A DNA stretch of 7,430 nt from Dysgonamonadaceae bacterium (GTDB lineage Bacteria; Bacteroidota; Bacteroidia; Bacteroidales; Azobacteroidaceae): positions 1 through 7,430 of the forward strand of contig JAIRMF010000035.1 in assembly GCA_031258895.1 (NCBI GenBank), read 5' to 3'. Numbering within the stretch: the stretch's first letter is position 1; the number at the start of each line of letters is the position of its first letter. The translations under genes and the position numbers were made by a program. Of the stretch, positions 1-7,068 are shown piece by piece. Below the pieces are notes generated by a model that was not told where the DNA came from, searched no databases, and was given only the letters and a program-made list of their open reading frames with translations.

Positions 1-1025
1 CGGAAAAAAGCGGCAAGGCCCGCGGCCTTCAAATCTTCAACACCTGCAACAGATGCGTCGAGACATGGAACGGGTCTAAGTGGATACCACAATATCCTCC
101 GGAGGTTATTCTGAAGCCGATTATGATTGACGTTGAGGGTTCTTCTTCGTGGAAATGGGGTGAGAATAATATTGCAACCTCTGCTACTATCCTTGGTTTT
201 CAGATGGGCCGTACGGAGGTTACTCAGGCACAGTTTGAGTACGTGATGGGTGTAAATCCCTCTATATTCGGGTGCGGTAACACTGATAATGACAGCTATG
301 CCAAGAAAGGTAATGCAACTTCGGCTTTGCCTGTTGAATATGTTAACTGGTATCATGCTATTACTTATTGTAACAAATTGAGCATTCTTGAAGGCAGGGA
401 CATTTGTTATACCGTACCGGGCGAGGGCTTGACAACACCGGCAGACTGGGAAAGTTTAATTTACGATAACATTCCTACAGACAGCGATGACGACTGGAAT
501 GCTGCCAAGTGCGATTTCAGTAAGGATGGCTATCGTCTTCCAACCGAGTCTGAATGGGAATATGCCGCTCGCGGCGGAAAGAGTTCGAAGAATTATCGCT
601 ATGCCGGTGCCGGCAGCAGCGGTAGTATGGACGAATCTGCTCTTTGCACGGTTGCCTGGTGGAGCGGCAATAACGGCGGAGGTACCGCTTGCAACGGCAC
701 AGCCAGCAATATTTACGGCACCAAGCCCGTAGCGCAGAAAAAAGCCAATGAGCTTGGTCTTTATGATATGAGTGGTAATGTTTTTGAATGGGCTTGGAAC
801 GGGAATAGTGACACCTTTCCCGCAAATACACCATCCAAAGAAGTACAGACTACGGGTACTTTGCGCGTCTATCACAGCGGCACGTGGAGCGATACCGAGT
901 CCTTCTCCCGCGTCTCATATCGCTACGGCAGCGCCCCTAACCACCGTTCCCACCATATCGGCTTCCGGGTTGCCGCAAGTAACTTCGCTACTGTAACCGT
1001 TAACGTTGATACGGGAGGAACCTAA
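1..1025 (+). CDS. SUMF1/FGE-sulfatase-fold protein, 5' end outside window, probably non-catalytic
   Basis: The frame is open from base 3 through the left edge, so the ATG at 123 is internal: the 40 codons before it read as protein (GLQIFNTCNRCVETWNG and so on), a phrase resembling the extracytoplasmic part of Bacteroidales surface proteins. From 123 on, the SUMF1 (formylglycine-generating-enzyme) fold is clear. Numbering from that Met, the motifs are GRTEVTQAQFEYVMG near residues 29-43, GYRLPTESEWEYAARGG near 136-152, LGLYDMSGNVFEWAWN near 213-228 and the terminal HIGFRVA. In active FGE two cysteines lie in GGSxxCxxxYC. The aligned stretch here is SGTWSDTESFS, giving Asp257 (codon 891-893) and Ser (codon 906-908). 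The protein is therefore more likely a structural or binding relative of the family than a sulfatase-activating enzyme. It ends about 13 residues after the domain. The signal peptide, if any, is off-window. Family is certain; role unknown. Confidence 0.9.
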   Translation, partial: EKSGKARGLQIFNTCNRCVETWNGSKWIPQYPPEVILKPIMIDVEGSSSWKWGENNIATSATILGFQMGRTEVTQAQFEYVMGVNPSIFGCGNTDNDSYAKKGNATSALPVEYVNWYHAITYCNKLSILEGRDICYTVPGEGLTTPADWESLIYDNIPTDSDDDWNAAKCDFSKDGYRLPTESEWEYAARGGKSSKNYRYAGAGSSGSMDESALCTVAWWSGNNGGGTACNGTASNIYGTKPVAQKKANELGLYDMSGNVFEWAWNGNSDTFPANTPSKEVQTTGTLRVYHSGTWSDTESFSRVSYRYGSAPNHRSHHIGFRVAASNFATVTVNVDTGGT

Positions 1026-1059
1026 GTAAGAGGTGGTCTTAATTCTAAAGGTATTGTGA

Positions 1060-1091
1060 TTGCAATATGGCGGCCCGGCAAAGCATTGCAA
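1060..1091 (+). terminator. Possible weak terminator hairpin after the SUMF1-fold gene
   Basis: TTGCAAT at 1060-1066 is the exact reverse complement of ATTGCAA at 1085-1091, with an 18-nt G+C-rich loop. It lies 34 bp after the stop codon and is followed by a moderately T-rich stretch. The stem is short and there is no clean U-tract, so termination is only a possibility. Confidence 0.25.
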
Positions 1092-1098
1092 CCAATTT

Positions 1099-1155
1099 AT
1101 CATGTTTTATCCGAAAAATAGTACCTTTGTACCGCTAATCGGATAAAAACATGAT
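1099..1155. repeat. Near-perfect 16-bp inverted repeat flanking a promoter element and start codon
   Basis: The left arm (1099-1114, ATCATGTTTTATCCGA) and right arm (1139-1155, TCGGATAAAAACATGAT) are reverse complements over 16 bp, with a single extra A in the right arm. They enclose a 24-nt spacer holding the TACCTTTG promoter element, which itself sits in a small GTAC-N4-GTAC dyad. The right arm includes the ATG at 1151-1153. In a transcript reading through from upstream the arms would fold and bury the AUG; a transcript starting inside the spacer would carry only the right arm. An operator, a read-through silencing hairpin or a recombination site are all possible; the sequence does not decide. 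Confidence 0.8.
1122..1129 (+). promoter_or_regulatory. Bacteroidota-type -7 promoter element upstream of the LysM gene
   Basis: TACCTTTG matches the TAnnTTTG consensus of the Bacteroidota primary sigma factor exactly. I find no good TTTG -33 element at 19-21 bp; the nearest is a weak TTTA at 1096-1099. Initiation a few bases downstream would leave a leader of only about 15 nt before the ATG at 1151. Confidence 0.55.
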
Positions 1156-2677
1156 TAAACGCCTTTCCATCCTAATTGTCATTATCCTCGCCCCAATCAC
1201 AGTACTGTGCGCCCAGGACGAGGATTTCTTCCTCCATACCGTAGAGCGCGGACAAACCGTATACTCAATATCAAAAATGTACTACGTCTCCACGGATGAC
1301 GTCTTTAACCTCAATCCGGACAGCAAAACCATGATCCGAGAAGGACAAAAACTGAAAATCCCCCAAAAATCCGGCTCGTACATCTACCACACCATCCAAC
1401 CGAACGAAACACTTTACGGCGTGTCTAAAAAATACGGCCTGACAGGTGAAGACGTCGCAGCCGTCAATCCCGGCCTGTCAAAAGAAACATTCTCCATAGG
1501 AAAAATAGTGAGAATTCCCGTCAACCGCGTGATAGCGCCGCTCCCAAACGATGACGAGGAAACAGGCAGCCGAATCGCCAACTCTCTGCTCAATCAAGTC
1601 AAACCCGTAAAATCGGTCAGCCCCGTCAAAATCGCACTCATACTGCCATTCGACGCCAAAGGTAAAAAAGACAGGAGAATAGTTGAATATTTCGAAGGTT
1701 TCATGCTGGCGCTAAAAGAAATCAAAAGCAAAGGTATATCGGTCGATTTGCAGGTCTACGACAGCGGTACGGGTGAGGCCGGAATCCTTCCCATACTCAA
1801 AAAGGACGAAATCAAAGACGTGCATCTGATTATCGGAGGAAATGCGGAACAGATACAGCCGATATCGTTCTTCGCCAGAGAACATGACATACCGTACGTC
1901 ATCCCGTTTACTTCCGACAGCGACGAACCTTACTACAACCCGAAAATTTACCAGATCAATACGCCTCAACCGTACCTCTATTCGAAAGCGTCCCTCGCCT
2001 TTGCCGAAAAATACCGCTACGAAAATGTTTTTATAGTCTCCGGCGAACAGTCCAACAAGGAAGATTTTATAAAGTCGTTGAAAATGGATCTCAGGGCGCA
2101 GAAAGTTAACTTCCGTACCGTTGCCCTGTCCGAGGTCAGTCTTGAAAATGCCGAATTGGGGCTGTCCGCCGTGAAAAAAAATGTTTTTGTCCCTACCGAC
2201 GATTCCCCGTCCACACTTGAAATGCTGACCGTATCGCTCAAATCGATCCTGGAGGAAAATCCCGAATACCGGGTCTCGCTGTTTGGGTATACCAGGTGGC
2301 AGATTGATGCGCAAAAGACTGTAACCGACGAGTTCAATCAATTGAATGTGACCTTTTTTTCGGGTTTTTATTCCAATCCTTTCAGTGAGGACGTACGGGA
2401 GTTTTACAGGGCTTTTTATAAATGGTACGGTCATCCGCCCGCCAACGCTTTTCCCCGTTACGGTATATTGGGGTATGATACCGGTATGTTTTTCATACAT
2501 GCGATAGACCGCTATGGCGTTTCGTTTGAAAACAAGATTGACGATTTCAAATACAACGGCATACAGACCTGTTTTCATTTCGAAAGGGTGAACAATTGGG
2601 GCGGATTCATCAATACCGGACTGTATTTCATAGAATACGGCAACGACTTTTCCATACGGCAAAACATGATTAACTGA
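1151..2677 (+). CDS. Secreted LysM-LysM protein with type I periplasmic-binding-protein domain
   Basis: 508 residues. Residues 1-22 form a signal peptide (MIKR, a hydrophobic run, then a likely signal peptidase I cut after LCA); the single Cys20 is not in a convincing lipobox. LysM 1 spans about 28-71 (HTVERGQTVYSISKMY through EGQKLKIPQ) and LysM 2 about 79-124 (YHTIQPNETLYGVSKKYG through IGKIVRIPV). After a linker, residues from about 158 on (VKIALILPF, YFEGFMLALKEIKSKG, LIIGGNAEQIQPISFFA, IPYVIPFTS) resemble the type I periplasmic-binding fold of branched-chain amino-acid receptors. LysM binds glycan strands, so the product should be a peptidoglycan-attached periplasmic protein; such genes are often labelled amino-acid ABC transporter substrate-binding protein, but no permease or ATPase gene is nearby. 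The ATG at 1151 is chosen because it directly precedes the signal peptide. There is no Shine-Dalgarno sequence, as usual in this phylum. The ligand is unknown. Confidence 0.9.
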   Translation: MIKRLSILIVIILAPITVLCAQDEDFFLHTVERGQTVYSISKMYYVSTDDVFNLNPDSKTMIREGQKLKIPQKSGSYIYHTIQPNETLYGVSKKYGLTGEDVAAVNPGLSKETFSIGKIVRIPVNRVIAPLPNDDEETGSRIANSLLNQVKPVKSVSPVKIALILPFDAKGKKDRRIVEYFEGFMLALKEIKSKGISVDLQVYDSGTGEAGILPILKKDEIKDVHLIIGGNAEQIQPISFFAREHDIPYVIPFTSDSDEPYYNPKIYQINTPQPYLYSKASLAFAEKYRYENVFIVSGEQSNKEDFIKSLKMDLRAQKVNFRTVALSEVSLENAELGLSAVKKNVFVPTDDSPSTLEMLTVSLKSILEENPEYRVSLFGYTRWQIDAQKTVTDEFNQLNVTFFSGFYSNPFSEDVREFYRAFYKWYGHPPANAFPRYGILGYDTGMFFIHAIDRYGVSFENKIDDFKYNGIQTCFHFERVNNWGGFINTGLYFIEYGNDFSIRQNMIN

Positions 2678-2684
2678 TTTGATT

Positions 2685-3365
2685 ATGAGATTTAGACTTG
2701 TTATGGCCGGTATTCTGCTTGTATTTTTTTCCGAGGTTGCAGCGCAGGACAAGCCGTTTGAGCCGGAATGGGCTTTTGGTATAAACGGCGGGGCGACATT
2801 GTCGAAGATCAGTTTCGATTCTCAGGTACGCGTTCCGCAAACCAATCTCAGGCAGGCTACGGGCGGTGTGACGGTGCGTTATATCTCGGAGAATCATTTC
2901 GGACTTCTCGGCGAGCTTAACTATTCGATGCGGGGATGGAAGGAAAAGACGGATACTTCGTACATAAATCGTTATGCCCGCTCGATCGCTTACGTTGAAT
3001 TGCCTGTCATGACACAACTTTATTTTGATCTCGGCAAGCAGGTGAGGCTACTCTTTAACGCCGGCACGCAGATAAGTTATTTTCTGAACGAAAAGACGCT
3101 TGAGAGGGAGGAATATATTGACCAGCAGCACGGAGAGAGGCCGTATTATGATCTTCCCGTTCAGCGCAAGTTTGATTATGGTATCAGGGGTGGAGCGGGA
3201 TTGGAGTTTCGCACCGCAGCGGGCTCGTTTATTCTTGACGGCGCTTATTTTTTCGGACTTTCCGATATTTTCGACAACACCCGCGCCGATTATTTTCAGG
3301 CCTCGCATAATCAGGTTGTATCCATCAGGCTGACGTATCTTGTTGGGAGGGGAAGGCGATTATGA
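2685..3365 (+). CDS. Outer-membrane beta-barrel protein, PorT-like family
   Basis: 226 residues from the ATG at 2685. An in-frame TTG at 2679 would add only two residues and sits 1 bp after the previous stop, so ATG is preferred. Residues 1-20 are a signal peptide with likely cleavage VAA|QDK. The rest shows alternating amphipathic strands with Gly and aromatic residues, as in 8-strand barrels: FGINGGATLSKI, GGVTVRYISENHFGLLGELNYSMRG, YVELPVMTQLYF, FDYGIRGGAGLEF, FILDGAYFFGLSDIF and VVSIRLTYLV. The YVELP and YFFGLSDIFDN blocks are characteristic of Bacteroidota OMP_b-brl_2/PorT-like proteins. The last strand is followed by a short basic tail, GRGRRL, rather than ending on an aromatic residue. 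It lies 7 bp after the LysM gene, so the two are almost certainly co-transcribed and may work together at the envelope. Identity with PorT of type IX secretion itself is not shown. Confidence 0.85.
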   Translation: MRFRLVMAGILLVFFSEVAAQDKPFEPEWAFGINGGATLSKISFDSQVRVPQTNLRQATGGVTVRYISENHFGLLGELNYSMRGWKEKTDTSYINRYARSIAYVELPVMTQLYFDLGKQVRLLFNAGTQISYFLNEKTLEREEYIDQQHGERPYYDLPVQRKFDYGIRGGAGLEFRTAAGSFILDGAYFFGLSDIFDNTRADYFQASHNQVVSIRLTYLVGRGRRL

Positions 3366-3442
3366 ACACGGGAAGGAATCTTGAGCCGGCGGGCGTTTGT
3401 TTTGGGGGCCGAAGGGATGGCTGTAAGTAAATTTCGGATGTT

Positions 3443-4363
3443 ATGCAGTTGAATGTAAGAAACGAGACTTCTACTTTGCGGGCGGCGGTTCTCGGCCAGC
3501 CCTGTTCTATCGGTCCGTCGCCTTCGTTGGACTGTACGTACGACGCCAAGTCCTATGAGACGGTCCGGCGTGGGGTTTATCCCAAGGAGGAAAAGATAGA
3601 TTATGAGATGCACGAGTTTGAGCGTGTTTTGCTAAGGTATGGCGTAGAGATTTTCAGGCCGCGTATTATTGAGGACTGCAATCAGGTTTTCGCGCGTGAC
3701 GTTGCCTTTGTTATCGACGACAATATTATTATTTCCAATATCATCCCTGACCGTGAAGACGAGAAGGAGGCTTACGGGGAGGTTTTCGGGAATATTGTTT
3801 ACAGCAAAATTTTCAATTTGCCTGAGAAAGCTCATGTAGAGGGTGGGGATGTTGTTCTTTTCGACGACGTCATTTTCATCGGGATTTACACTGCCTCCGA
3901 TTACGGTTTTTTAAAAACGGCTCGGACCAATTCTTATGCTTTAAGTTTTTTGAGGGAGATTTGTCCCCGCAAGACCTTTATTCCGATAGAGCTGATCAAG
4001 CACGATACCGATCCGAGGAAGGGCGTTTTGCATCTCGACTGCGCTTTTATGCCTGTCGGTCGCGGCAAGGCGTTAATTTACAGGGAGGGTTTCTTTAAGC
4101 GCAGGGATTATTTTCGGGTCGTAGAGATTTTCGGGGAGGGCAATCTTTTCCATATCACTGAGGAGGAGATGTATTATATGAACACTAATATTTTTTCTTT
4201 GTCGCCCTCTGTGGTTGTTACCGAGAACCGTTTTGACAGACTTAACTCGCATCTGGAAAACGAATGGGGGATCACGGTTGAGCGTGTGCCTTATTATGAA
4301 ATATCCAAGATGGGCGGGTTGTTGCGCTGTTCCACTTTGCCTTTGGTAAGGGACGACGATTAA
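3443..4363 (+). CDS. Arginine deiminase / dimethylargininase-like hydrolase (guanidine-modifying superfamily)
   Basis: 306 residues. The N-terminus LNVRNETSTLRAAVLG matches the start of a Bacteroidota family usually annotated arginine deiminase family protein or amidinotransferase, which supports the ATG at 3443. The catalytic layout of the guanidine-modifying pentein fold is intact: NQVFARD (79-86, substrate-binding Asp86), HVEGGD (131-136), LHLD with catalytic His197, and GGLLRCSTLPLVR with nucleophile Cys296. The expected chemistry is attack of Cys on the guanidinium carbon of arginine or a methylated/substituted arginine, releasing ammonia or an amine. No signal peptide, so cytoplasmic. 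No arginine-pathway gene (ornithine transcarbamylase, carbamate kinase, antiporter) lies nearby, so the substrate is open. The gene is about 77 bp after the barrel gene; only a weak promoter-like match precedes it, so read-through from upstream is likely. Confidence 0.88.
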   Translation: MQLNVRNETSTLRAAVLGQPCSIGPSPSLDCTYDAKSYETVRRGVYPKEEKIDYEMHEFERVLLRYGVEIFRPRIIEDCNQVFARDVAFVIDDNIIISNIIPDREDEKEAYGEVFGNIVYSKIFNLPEKAHVEGGDVVLFDDVIFIGIYTASDYGFLKTARTNSYALSFLREICPRKTFIPIELIKHDTDPRKGVLHLDCAFMPVGRGKALIYREGFFKRRDYFRVVEIFGEGNLFHITEEEMYYMNTNIFSLSPSVVVTENRFDRLNSHLENEWGITVERVPYYEISKMGGLLRCSTLPLVRDDD

Positions 4364-4397
4364 ACTTTCCTCATTAATACAGATCTTTTTTAAAAAG

Positions 4398-4431
4398 AAT
4401 AAAGCTGTCTTGATTTCAAGGCAGCTTTATT
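4398..4431. terminator. Bidirectional intrinsic terminator between convergent genes
   Basis: A 15-bp stem pairs 4398-4412 (AATAAAGCTGTCTTG) with 4417-4431 (CAAGGCAGCTTTATT), with one G-U pair and a 4-nt ATTT loop. A T-rich run (TTTATTTGTTT) ends the + strand side, and the A-rich TAAAAAG before the stem gives a U-tract on the - strand. It lies 34 bp past the hydrolase stop and about 38 bp past the stop of the leftward sugar-transporter gene, as expected for a shared terminator. Confidence 0.9.
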
Positions 4432-4468
4432 TGTTTGACTTGTGAATTATTAACTGTTACGGCTTTTT

Positions 4469-5779
4469 TCAGTCTACGGGGATGTATTTATTCACGTTTT
4501 TACTTCCCACGAGGGCATAGTATAGTAGATAGACGAGGCCGGCGACGACTATCCAGTAGCTTGTCAGGTATCCGTTTCCGCCCGTCAGGTCGACTATGCC
4601 GTTTTGCAGCAGCGGCAGGATTCCTCCACCGCAGACAAGCACCATGAATATTCCGGATGCTTTTTCGGTATATTTACCGAGTCCTTCCACGGCCAAGTTG
4701 AATATTCCTCCCCACATCACGGAGGTGCAGAGTCCGGTCAGAACTAAGAGTGCGGCGCTGACCGGCACTTTTTCCAAGCCGAACAATCCTTCCGGACTGT
4801 TTTTGAATACGGGCAGATTGACCAGCGAGCTGACCGGGGAAAAGATTGCTCCGAAGGTGAGGACAAGTCCGGCGACGGATGCTACCGCGAGCATTGCTTT
4901 TGCCGACACTTTGCTGCCGATAGCCGCTCCGAGGAGTCGTCCGACCAGCATTAACAGCCAATATGTGGCGGCTACCGAGCCGGCGATTGCCTCCGCGCTT
5001 GCGTTACCTTCCGTTTGCAGCACGTTCAGGACGGGGTTTTGCAGCCATTTGTTGAGCAGGTTGGGGATTCCGACTTCAACGCCTACGTAGACGAATATTC
5101 CGACCGCACCTAATATGAAATGGCGGAAAGACAGGGCGCTGTATTTGGATGTTTTTACGGTTTGTTTTTCCGTTTTCCGTTTTTCGGGGATTTTGGACAA
5201 CAGTATGACGACGAAAGCTAATGCGAAGACGGCGAGCGCGGCATACATGAGGGGGAATACGTCGCTGATTTTGGCCTCTGCTATTTTTGGTATCAGGATA
5301 CCTGTCAGGATGATGACGGCGGTACCGCAGAGGGAGTTGAACGAGCCTCCGAGTTGAAGCAGGGTGTTACCTTTTTTGCCTTCGCCGCCGAGGGAGTTTA
5401 GCATTGGGTTTACAACGGTGTTCAGGAGACACATCGAGAATCCGGCGATAAACGCTCCGAGCAGGTATACGCCGAAACTGCCAGCGTAACCGGAGGCTGT
5501 TTGAATCGCCACCCCGATTATTCCGACCGCGATCGCTATCAGGGCGGTTTTTTTGTATCCTACCTTGTCCAGGAGGTTGCCGGCGGGAATACCCATCACT
5601 GCATAGGCGATAAAGTTGGCGAATACGCCGAGTGTTCCCATCCAGTTGGCGACTCCGAACTGAAATTTGAGGATGTCTCCCATTGGGGAGGCGAGGTTCG
5701 TTACGAACGAGATCATACCGAAGAGGAACATCATCACTATTATCGCGAAAATGTTTCCGATTTGTTTTTGTTGTACCAT
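4469..5779 (-). CDS. MFS sugar:H+ symporter, FHS (fucose/glucose-galactose permease) family
   Basis: 436 residues, strongly hydrophobic throughout, with about 12 membrane segments expected; the first two are near 10-30 and 46-66. The MFS loop motif between helices 2 and 3 is GNLLDKVGYKKT at 68-78. Features shared with the FucP/GluP branch are NPMLNSLGG (124-132), FVYVGVEVGIPNLLNKWL (229-246), RLLGAAIGSK, and WGGIFNLAVEGLGKYTEKASG (356-376) followed by GGGILPLL. A central basic loop (KIPEKRKTEKQTVKTSKY, about 196-213) separates the two halves. It lies 39 bp behind galM in the same direction, so a hexose such as glucose or galactose is the likely substrate, co-transported with protons across the inner membrane; the exact sugar is inferred from context only. 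The start at 5779 has an A/T-rich leader without Shine-Dalgarno sequence. The stop (TGA) is about 40 bp from the shared terminator. Confidence 0.88.
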   Translation of the reverse strand: MVQQKQIGNIFAIIVMMFLFGMISFVTNLASPMGDILKFQFGVANWMGTLGVFANFIAYAVMGIPAGNLLDKVGYKKTALIAIAVGIIGVAIQTASGYAGSFGVYLLGAFIAGFSMCLLNTVVNPMLNSLGGEGKKGNTLLQLGGSFNSLCGTAVIILTGILIPKIAEAKISDVFPLMYAALAVFALAFVVILLSKIPEKRKTEKQTVKTSKYSALSFRHFILGAVGIFVYVGVEVGIPNLLNKWLQNPVLNVLQTEGNASAEAIAGSVAATYWLLMLVGRLLGAAIGSKVSAKAMLAVASVAGLVLTFGAIFSPVSSLVNLPVFKNSPEGLFGLEKVPVSAALLVLTGLCTSVMWGGIFNLAVEGLGKYTEKASGIFMVLVCGGGILPLLQNGIVDLTGGNGYLTSYWIVVAGLVYLLYYALVGSKNVNKYIPVD

Positions 5780-5818
5780 AATGTTTTAAAAAATTAAGCG
5801 TTTATTTATAAAATGAAG

Positions 5819-6898
5819 TTATCTTCCTACGGCGCCGAACACGTATACTGTTTCCGATTTGAATGTATCTTCCGGTCTGAGTACTGTGGTCGGGTAATTC
5901 GGGTGATGGATGCTGTCGGGGAAGTGTTGTGTTTCCAGACAGAATGCGGAGCGTCTCGGATATGTGTGACCGTTTTTCCCTTCGAAACCGCCATTTAAAA
6001 AATTTCCGGTGTAGAGTTGTAATCCGGGTTCTGTGGTCAGCACGTTGAGGGTTATTCCGGTTTTTGGGGAGGCGGCTTTGGCGACCGGCTGTAGGCCGTC
6101 TCTCATTCTGTTAAGGACGTAGTTATGGTCGTACCCGCCGGCGAATATCAGTTGAGTATGTTCGACCTCTATTTGGTCTCCGATACGTCGCGGCTTTCTG
6201 AAATCGAACGGAGTGTCTTCCACCATTTCGGGCCTGCCGAGCGGAATCAGTTCATCGGTTGCGGGGAGGTACGAATCGGCGTCTATTTCGAGCAGGTGGT
6301 CTTCTATTGTCGGATTTCCCTCGCCCGACAGGTTGAAGTATGAATGGTTAGTTAAGTTGATGAGGGTTATTTTGTCTGTTTTGGCGGTGTATGCGATTCT
6401 AAGTTCATTTTTGTCGGAGAGGGTGTATACGACGGTTACGGCGAGGTTTCCCGGGTACCCTTCTTCTCTGTCCGGGGATAGGTAACTGAGCTCGATTGTT
6501 TGGTTGTCGAGTTGTTTTGCCTCCCATACGACCGCATGAAAACCTTTGACGCCGCCGTGCAGGCTGTTGCGTTTGTCGTTTTCTTTGAGGCGATAGACTC
6601 TGCCGTTGAGGCGGAATGTTGCTTTGTCGATTCTGTTTGCCGTCCGGCCGCATATGGCGCCGAAGTACGGTTCTTTTTCGTCTAAATATGCTTCTATACT
6701 GTTTTTTCCGAGCACGACGTCGACAGGTTTTCCGTATTTATCAGGGACGATCAGGGCGGCGATTCTTGCGCCGTAGTTTGTTATTGCTATTTGTGCGCCG
6801 TTATTGTTTTTGAGCAGGAACAGTTTGACCGGTTTACCGTCCACGGTTTGTTCGAAGTTTTTTTGTTCGAGCCCGCTTAAAGAATGTAATGTTTCCAT
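5819..6898 (-). CDS. galM: Aldose 1-epimerase (mutarotase)
   Basis: 359 residues from the ATG at 6898, the usual length for the family. It interconverts the alpha and beta anomers of glucose, galactose and related aldoses in the cytoplasm, feeding sugar kinases. Visible family signatures are NYGARIAALIVPD (41-53), CGRTANRI (83-90, with Arg85 and Asn88), NSLHGG with catalytic acid His114, NLTNHSYFNL with His185, GGYDHNYVL with Asp257, and TTEPGLQLYTGNF with catalytic base Glu290. No signal peptide is seen. The reading frame continues upstream to an ATG at 6952, but that would place the promoter at 6921-6953 inside the coding region and adds a Lys/Tyr-rich, unconserved 18-residue tail; the start at 6898 is therefore preferred. 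The gene is first in a two-gene operon with the sugar permease. Confidence 0.95.
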   Translation of the reverse strand: METLHSLSGLEQKNFEQTVDGKPVKLFLLKNNNGAQIAITNYGARIAALIVPDKYGKPVDVVLGKNSIEAYLDEKEPYFGAICGRTANRIDKATFRLNGRVYRLKENDKRNSLHGGVKGFHAVVWEAKQLDNQTIELSYLSPDREEGYPGNLAVTVVYTLSDKNELRIAYTAKTDKITLINLTNHSYFNLSGEGNPTIEDHLLEIDADSYLPATDELIPLGRPEMVEDTPFDFRKPRRIGDQIEVEHTQLIFAGGYDHNYVLNRMRDGLQPVAKAASPKTGITLNVLTTEPGLQLYTGNFLNGGFEGKNGHTYPRRSAFCLETQHFPDSIHHPNYPTTVLRPEDTFKSETVYVFGAVGR

Positions 6899-6920
6899 AA
6901 TTAATTTTTTTTTCAGAGCA

Positions 6921-6953
6921 CAAATGTAGGTATAAATTTTGGAATATTGCAAA
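6921..6953 (-). promoter_or_regulatory. Promoter of the galM-sugar permease operon
   Basis: On the minus strand a -33 TTTG (6953-6950) is followed after 21 bp by TACATTTG (6928-6921), an exact match to the Bacteroidota TTTG / TAnnTTTG consensus. Initiation would give a leader of roughly 15-20 nt, mostly A/T with a run of ten A, before the galM ATG at 6898. Confidence 0.8.
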
Positions 6954-7068
6954 GTTTTTTTTGGGTAGTTTTTATTCTCTCGTTGGTTTTTATTTTTTTC
7001 CTTTGAATTTTCTCCGTGTTTTTAAAAAAAACGGCTTGTGTTTTTCCATGACATTTTAAAAAATTCGG

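Noticed and set aside
1099..1155. Phase-variable invertible promoter
   Set aside because: The spacer is only 24 nt and no recombinase gene is nearby; inverting it would be sterically difficult. Kept only as an alternative under the inverted-repeat finding.
2679..2684. TTG start two codons upstream of the barrel gene ATG
   Set aside because: An ATG directly in front of the basic start of the signal peptide at 2685 is the better choice.
1712..2752. Long 346-codon frame on the minus strand across the LysM and barrel genes
   Set aside because: It is antisense to a well-supported gene with domain motifs, spans two genes, and shows no recognisable protein family.
3362..3430. 22-codon ORF whose ATG overlaps the stop of the barrel gene, in the same frame as the hydrolase gene
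   Set aside because: It ends at TAA 3428-3430 before the hydrolase start, has no recognisable features, and the family N-terminus fits the ATG at 3443.
3401..3435. Possible promoter before the hydrolase gene (TTTG at 3401, TAAATTTC at 3428)
   Set aside because: The -7 element lacks the final G, the 23-bp spacing is too long, and it would start the RNA essentially at the ATG.
4384..4398. TCTTTTTTAAAAAGA palindrome beside the terminator
   Set aside because: Low-complexity A/T sequence; it most likely just supplies the U-tract for the leftward transcript.
6899..6952. 18-residue N-terminal extension of galM to an ATG at 6952
   Set aside because: It overlaps the consensus promoter at 6921-6953, is not conserved family sequence, and the ATG at 6898 gives the normal length.
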